Positions 59,998 to 64,000 of a stretch of 64,000 bases of DNA are shown here, one piece after another. Source of the DNA: Aquimarina acroporae (lineage in GTDB: Bacteria; Bacteroidota; Bacteroidia; Flavobacteriales; Flavobacteriaceae); NCBI RefSeq assembly GCF_023195925.1, contig NZ_JALPRE010000003.1:496001-560000 (forward strand), read 5' to 3'. The notes under the pieces are model-generated. The model saw only the letters and a list, made by a program, of their open reading frames with translations, made no database searches and was not told the origin of the DNA. The translations under genes were made by a program, and so were the position numbers. Position 1 is the stretch's first letter. Every line of letters starts with the position of its first letter.

Positions 59998-61791
59998 ATG
60001 AAAATTTTTAAGTCATTATTATTAATAGTTTTAATCATATTTACATTTAATAGATGTAATGAAGATGATAGCTTAGAAGAATTACAAGCGAGTGCTCCTA
60101 CCGATATAGCGGTTGATATTAACATTACACAGGATAATACGGGGCAAGTGACCATAATACCAAGTGGAATCTCTGTTTCATCTTTTCAAGTTTTTTTTGG
60201 AGATGTAGAGAATGAAGAACCTACCGTGGTGTTACCAGGTTTTTCGGTTAAGCATGTCTACGCTGCAGGAACATATGAAGTTAAAATTATAGGAGTTGGC
60301 CCTACTGGTCTTACCAATGAATACACACAAAGTATTGTAGTCTCAGGGAATGATCCGATTCAATTCCCTATCGATTTTGAATCTTTCATTATTTATGAGT
60401 TTGTAGATTTTGGAGGTACAAATAGTTCTGTTATCGATAATCCAAATGCTTCAGGAACAAATTCAAGTTCTAAGGTCGGGAGATCAATCAAAAACAATGG
60501 AGCAGAAACATTTGCAGGTAGCACATTGGTGCTAGAAGAACCTATTGATTTCTCTTCTAATAAATTAATTCAATTAAAGATAAACTCTCCAAAAAGCGGG
60601 ATAACTGTTAAATTAAAAGTTGAAAATGGGTCAAACGAGAATATAAGTCATGAAGTAGATGTCGTAAATTCAGTATCCAATGATTGGGAGGAATTGAGTT
60701 TTGATTTTGGTAGTATTGATACTTCACAAGAATATCAAAAATTGACAATTTTCTTTGATTTTGGAAATACCGGGGACGATACAGAATATTTGTTTGATGA
60801 TATCATACTCACTACCTCTGTGGTCGCTAGCATTGAAGGAGTTTGGAAGTTGGCCCCAGAGGCGGGTGCTTTAGGAGTAGGACCTGCACGTGGAGATATA
60901 AGTTGGTTTAATTGCGACGAAGCCTGTGTTAGTGCCCGAGCATGTTTCTATGATGATCTATATGTTTTTGATACCGATGGGACTTTTAGTAATATTCTTG
61001 GAGGCGAAACTTGGGTTGAAGCTTGGCAAGGAGGTGGAGACTCTTGTGGTACCCCAGTTGCTCCTCACAACGGATCTAATCCGGCGACGTATACCTACGA
61101 TCAAGTGGCAGGTACTGTTACGTTAACTGGTGAAGGGGCGTATATAGGATTAGCAAAAGCTAATAATGAGGGTGAACTTCCCAATGTCGCAGTACCAAAC
61201 TCAATAACCTATGAAGTTTCTTTTATAGATGATAATACCCTAAGTGTGATTATAGAAACAGGTTCTGGGTCTGGAGTATTTTGGCAATTTAGATTAATTC
61301 GAGAAAATCCTACTATACCAATTCAAGGTGTTTGGAAGTTGGCTCCAGAGGCGGGTTCGCTGGGTGTGGGCCCTGCACCTGGTGATGTAAGCTGGTTTAA
61401 TTGTGATGATGCTTGTGTAGAAGCAAGAGCTTGTTATTACAATGATTTATATGTTTTTGGAGCCGATGGAAGCTTTAGCAATGTAATGGGAGGAGAAACA
61501 TGGGTAGAAGCTTGGCAAGGAGGTACCGATGCTTGTGGTACTCCAGTTGCTCCTCATAATGGCACTAATGCAGGAACGTATCTCTATGATGAAGCTGCTG
61601 GGACTTTAACTATAAATGGAGAAGGTAGTTTTGTGGGATTAGCAAAGGCAAGTAATGCAGGAGAATTACCTGGAGTACCGGTTCCTAGCTCTATCACGTA
61701 TAACGTGACTTCTTTGAATGATGATTCTTTAAGTTTGGTTATAGAAACAGGGTCGGGAGTATTTTGGCAGTTTAGATTAGTAAAACTATAA
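59998..61791 (+). CDS. Surface glycan-binding lipoprotein with tandem duplicated module
   Basis: The 597-residue lipoprotein-like protein (signal LIIFTFNRCNEDD, Cys near 20) has a PKD-like domain (about residues 30-115), a carbohydrate-binding-module-like domain (about 125-275, FPIDFESFIIYEFVDFGGTNSSV) and then two tandem copies of a 163-residue module (about 280-440 and 443-597). Each copy starts VWKLAPEAG and carries paired Cys (NCDEACVSARAC / NCDDACVEARAC), a DLYVF strand and GGETWVEAWQGG. A related module stands before the GH16 domain of the next protein. Position after susD is that of surface glycan-binding proteins. It lacks a catalytic motif I recognise. Confidence 0.8.
   Translation: MKIFKSLLLIVLIIFTFNRCNEDDSLEELQASAPTDIAVDINITQDNTGQVTIIPSGISVSSFQVFFGDVENEEPTVVLPGFSVKHVYAAGTYEVKIIGVGPTGLTNEYTQSIVVSGNDPIQFPIDFESFIIYEFVDFGGTNSSVIDNPNASGTNSSSKVGRSIKNNGAETFAGSTLVLEEPIDFSSNKLIQLKINSPKSGITVKLKVENGSNENISHEVDVVNSVSNDWEELSFDFGSIDTSQEYQKLTIFFDFGNTGDDTEYLFDDIILTTSVVASIEGVWKLAPEAGALGVGPARGDISWFNCDEACVSARACFYDDLYVFDTDGTFSNILGGETWVEAWQGGGDSCGTPVAPHNGSNPATYTYDQVAGTVTLTGEGAYIGLAKANNEGELPNVAVPNSITYEVSFIDDNTLSVIIETGSGSGVFWQFRLIRENPTIPIQGVWKLAPEAGSLGVGPAPGDVSWFNCDDACVEARACYYNDLYVFGADGSFSNVMGGETWVEAWQGGTDACGTPVAPHNGTNAGTYLYDEAAGTLTINGEGSFVGLAKASNAGELPGVPVPSSITYNVTSLNDDSLSLVIETGSGVFWQFRLVKL
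60838..61791 (+). repeat. Tandem 489-nt module duplication inside the lipoprotein gene
   Basis: The module beginning at about 60838 (VWKLAPEAGALGVGPA) is repeated at about 61327 (VWKLAPEAGSLGVGPA), unit length 489 nt (163 codons). The two are related at both DNA and protein level but clearly diverged, so this is an older duplication than that at 44-48 kb. Confidence 0.85.
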
Positions 61792-61883
61792 ATAAGAAAA
61801 ACTACTTATAAATAATAAAAAATAATAAAACATACTGTATTTGATCATTGAACAAATGAAATGTATAAAATGAAAATAAGGTT

Positions 61884-63527
61884 ATGGTAACACATATTTT
61901 TAAAAGAATGGTAGCCCTCACATTACTCATAGTAGTAAATCTGAGTTGCCAAGAAGATGATGCACAATTGGGAGAGTTAAAGGCTCCTACAAACCTAACG
62001 GTAGATATTAATATAGTTGGCGCCGATACAGATAATCCATACGGAGATGGAAGCGGTGTAGTAGTATTTACAGCAAATGCAGATAATGCTGTGTCATATT
62101 CCTACGTGTACAATGAAAATATTAATTCTTCTCCATCAGGTATTAATGAATTTAGTTTTTCTCAAACAGGAGTAAATATTTATACGGTTACTGTTATTGC
62201 GAACGGAACGGGTGGGGTTTCTTCTAGTAAAACTTTTAAAGTTGAGGTATTAGTTAACTATGAACCACCTCAGGCGCTCATAGACTTATTAACTTCTGGA
62301 AGATGGAGAATAAAAAATGAAGTAGGTGGACATTTTGGTTTGGGCCCTGTAGGAGGAGATGTCTTTGGAGAATGGTTCTCTGCACCTGCAAATGACAAAG
62401 CGGGTACCGGAATGTACGATGATAGATATGTCTTTAACGCAGATGGAACCTTTACACATATTACCGATAGTACCAATGATGATCCAAATGAGAATACTGA
62501 TGGCACGGTATTCGGCAGGGTCGGTCTTATTGATGAATTAGGTTCACATACAATTACTCCAGATGGGGCAGATATTTTGAATTACCCATTATCTGACTAT
62601 ACAGGGTCTTGGACTATTACAGCGCCAGATGATAGAGTAATGATTAATCTCACAGGAACCTCATTTATAGGGTATTATACTGGGGGTAACCATTCCTATG
62701 AATTAGTTGGTTATGATCCTAATAATCCAGGTAATGATCTTTCTCTAAGAACTACAGATGGGAATAGTGAATTTGACTGGTGGTTTTTGATTACTCCAGA
62801 GGGATCTGATAATACTAGTGGTTCTGCATTTAATACTTTGGTTTGGTCTGATGAATTTGAAACCAATGGTAGTTTAGATAATACCAAGTGGACATATGAT
62901 TTAGGTGATGGTTGTCCAAGCTTGTGTGGTTGGGGGAACAATGAATCCCAGTCATATACTAATGATCCAGAAAATGTAATAATAGATGAGGGGCTCCTTA
63001 AGATAACCGCTAAATCAGAAGCTGGAGGATATACATCGGCAAGAATTAAAACACAAGATTTATTTGAGTTTACACATGGTAGAGTAGAAGTAAGAGCAAA
63101 GTTACCAGCAGGAGGAGGTACCTGGCCCGCAATATGGATGCTGGGAGCAAATATTGATGAGGTAGGATGGCCAGCTTGCGGAGAAATAGATATAATGGAA
63201 CATGTAGGGAATAATATAGATGAAGTTTCTAGTGCGTTACATTTTCCAGAAAATTCAGGAGGTAATGCTGTAGTAGATCGTACAACAATTTCGGGTGCAA
63301 CAACAGATTTCCATATATACGAAGTAGAGTGGACATCTACTCAGATTGTATTTTCTATAGATGGAACCTCTTATCACACATTTTCGTACGGAAGCGATGT
63401 GCCATTTTCAAGTAATAGTTTCTTCTTAATACTCAATGTAGCCATGGGAGGAACCTTGGGAGGAACCATTGATCCTGCATTTACTGAATCCACCATGGAA
63501 ATAGATTATGTAAGAGTATACCAATAA
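61884..63527 (+). CDS. GH16 laminarinase (endo-beta-1,3-glucanase) lipoprotein
   Basis: The 547-residue lipoprotein (VVNLSC, Cys near 21) has an N-terminal PKD-like region (about 30-125), a module related to those in the preceding lipoprotein (about 140-310, GRWRIKNEVGGHFGLGPVGGD and MYDDRYVFNADGTFTHI) and a C-terminal GH16 domain (about 315-547). The catalytic motif is GEIDIMEHVG (nucleophile and acid/base Glu), with HGRVEVRAKLPAGGGTWPAIWML and the final YVRVYQ of laminarinase-type (GH16_3) enzymes. It cleaves laminarin, the brown-algal and diatom beta-1,3-glucan. Confidence 0.93.
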   Translation: MVTHIFKRMVALTLLIVVNLSCQEDDAQLGELKAPTNLTVDINIVGADTDNPYGDGSGVVVFTANADNAVSYSYVYNENINSSPSGINEFSFSQTGVNIYTVTVIANGTGGVSSSKTFKVEVLVNYEPPQALIDLLTSGRWRIKNEVGGHFGLGPVGGDVFGEWFSAPANDKAGTGMYDDRYVFNADGTFTHITDSTNDDPNENTDGTVFGRVGLIDELGSHTITPDGADILNYPLSDYTGSWTITAPDDRVMINLTGTSFIGYYTGGNHSYELVGYDPNNPGNDLSLRTTDGNSEFDWWFLITPEGSDNTSGSAFNTLVWSDEFETNGSLDNTKWTYDLGDGCPSLCGWGNNESQSYTNDPENVIIDEGLLKITAKSEAGGYTSARIKTQDLFEFTHGRVEVRAKLPAGGGTWPAIWMLGANIDEVGWPACGEIDIMEHVGNNIDEVSSALHFPENSGGNAVVDRTTISGATTDFHIYEVEWTSTQIVFSIDGTSYHTFSYGSDVPFSSNSFFLILNVAMGGTLGGTIDPAFTESTMEIDYVRVYQ

Positions 63528-63556
63528 AGAGCAGAATTAGTTTCATTTCATTTTAG

Positions 63557-63596
63557 ATTGGAGGATTATTAACCCCAGATAATCTTCCAATTTTTA
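63557..63596 (+). terminator. Hairpin between GH16 and GH3 genes
   Basis: ATTGGAGGATTAT (63557-63569) pairs with ATAATCTTCCAAT (63579-63591, one G-T pair), followed by TTTTT. As the next gene continues in the same direction, it probably attenuates transcription. Confidence 0.7.
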
Positions 63597-63623
63597 TAAA
63601 TCAGTAAATATTTAATACCCTAG

Positions 63624-64000
63624 ATGAGAAATAGTATTATCATTTTTATGATTACTCTAACCACGCTTTTGACGAGTTGTGGTAAATCCGGTGATATAAA
63701 AATAGAGCAAGAAAACCATAAAAAGATGCAGCTTGACCCTATTGAGGCCAAAGTAGATTCTTTATTATCAATTATGACACTTGAGGAAAAGATAGGCCAG
63801 ATGAACCAGTATAATGGTTTTTGGGACCTAACCGGTCCTGAACCTGAAGAAGGTGTTGCTGCCAAAAAATATGAACATCTTCGTAAAGGATGGGTGGGAT
63901 CTATGCTTAATGTGAGAGGAGTTTATAATGTAAGGGCAGTGCAAAAAATTGCAGTTGAGGAATCTCGATTGGGAATACCACTAATTATTGGTTTTGATGT
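63624..64000 (+). CDS. GH3 beta-glucosidase, N-terminal part (cut by window end)
   Basis: From the ATG at 63624 the frame is open to the window edge (125 codons). It has a lipoprotein signal (LLTSCGKSG, Cys near 19) and VDSLLSIMTLEEKIGQMNQY, then GWVGSMLNVRG, VQKIAVEESRLGIPLIIGFDV, which are the first motifs of BglX-type GH3 beta-glucosidases. It would finish the breakdown of laminarin oligosaccharides to glucose. The catalytic Asp lies beyond the window. Confidence 0.85.
   Translation, partial: MRNSIIIFMITLTTLLTSCGKSGDIKIEQENHKKMQLDPIEAKVDSLLSIMTLEEKIGQMNQYNGFWDLTGPEPEEGVAAKKYEHLRKGWVGSMLNVRGVYNVRAVQKIAVEESRLGIPLIIGFD

Overview
The window is AT-rich DNA from a marine, probably alga-associated member of the Flavobacteriaceae (Bacteroidota). 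The evidence is the SusC/SusD pair, TonB-dependent receptors with N-terminal carboxypeptidase-like domains, Bacteroidota lipoproteins, type IX secretion tails (VYPNPTDGK), DUF4249, DUF5916 and DUF6702 proteins, and TAnnTTTG-type promoter boxes. I see no rRNA, complete tRNA, insertion sequence or CRISPR array.

Region 1 (1-17 kb) looks like metal, probably zinc, homeostasis. An ABC ATPase, a TonB receptor and a DUF3526 permease share one strand (1-3.9 kb). Next come a small Cys/His secreted protein, GTP cyclohydrolase I and a MerC-like protein. These are divergent from a LolD/FtsX-type ABC system whose permease carries a long His-rich insertion, followed by a small secreted Cys protein. The two divergent promoters share one inverted repeat, GCAAC-TTT-GTTGC. 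Then, on the minus strand: a beta-carbonic-anhydrase-like protein, a DUF5916 barrel, a CxxC lipoprotein, a DUF6702 protein, a HupE/UreJ-type membrane protein and a lipoprotein. A second Cys/His small protein, a subtilase, a Fur-family regulator and a His/Met-rich coiled-coil lipoprotein close the region.

Region 2 (17-30 kb) holds isocitrate lyase and then a LacI regulator divergent from an apparent catabolic operon: TonB receptor, GH63-type mannosylglycerate (or glucosylglycerate) hydrolase, GNAT protein, sodium/solute symporter, glycerate kinase, mannose-6-phosphate isomerase and a GH26 lipoprotein. Together these predict import of intact mannosylglycerate (digeneaside, a red-algal solute), cytoplasmic cleavage, and entry of glycerate and mannose into glycolysis. 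This is the most interesting system here.

Region 3 (30-36.6 kb) has a TonB receptor plus DUF4249 lipoprotein on one strand and an ECF sigma factor, membrane protein, DUF4097-like protein and small barrel on the other.

Region 4 (36.6-42.5 kb) looks like an accessory island. Two identical 35-bp direct repeats bracket it. It contains a 21-nt-periodic array of CCCCGCAG cores, a gene fragment, a cassette-like two-gene unit with a disrupted gene, a small membrane protein, three NAD(P)H-dependent oxidoreductases and an AraC regulator.

Region 5 (42.5-50.5 kb) encodes secreted wall-active and proteolytic enzymes: a subtilase, an amidase and an M23 peptidase. The latter two share a nearly identical 950-bp module. 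A WD40/TolB-like protein lies between them and a LuxR response regulator follows.

Region 6 (50.8-64 kb) is a laminarin (beta-1,3-glucan) utilization locus: symporter, membrane-spanning Y_Y_Y/LuxR regulator, SusC, SusD, a surface glycan-binding lipoprotein with a tandemly duplicated Cys-containing module, a GH16 laminarinase carrying a related module, and the start of a GH3 beta-glucosidase cut by the window edge.
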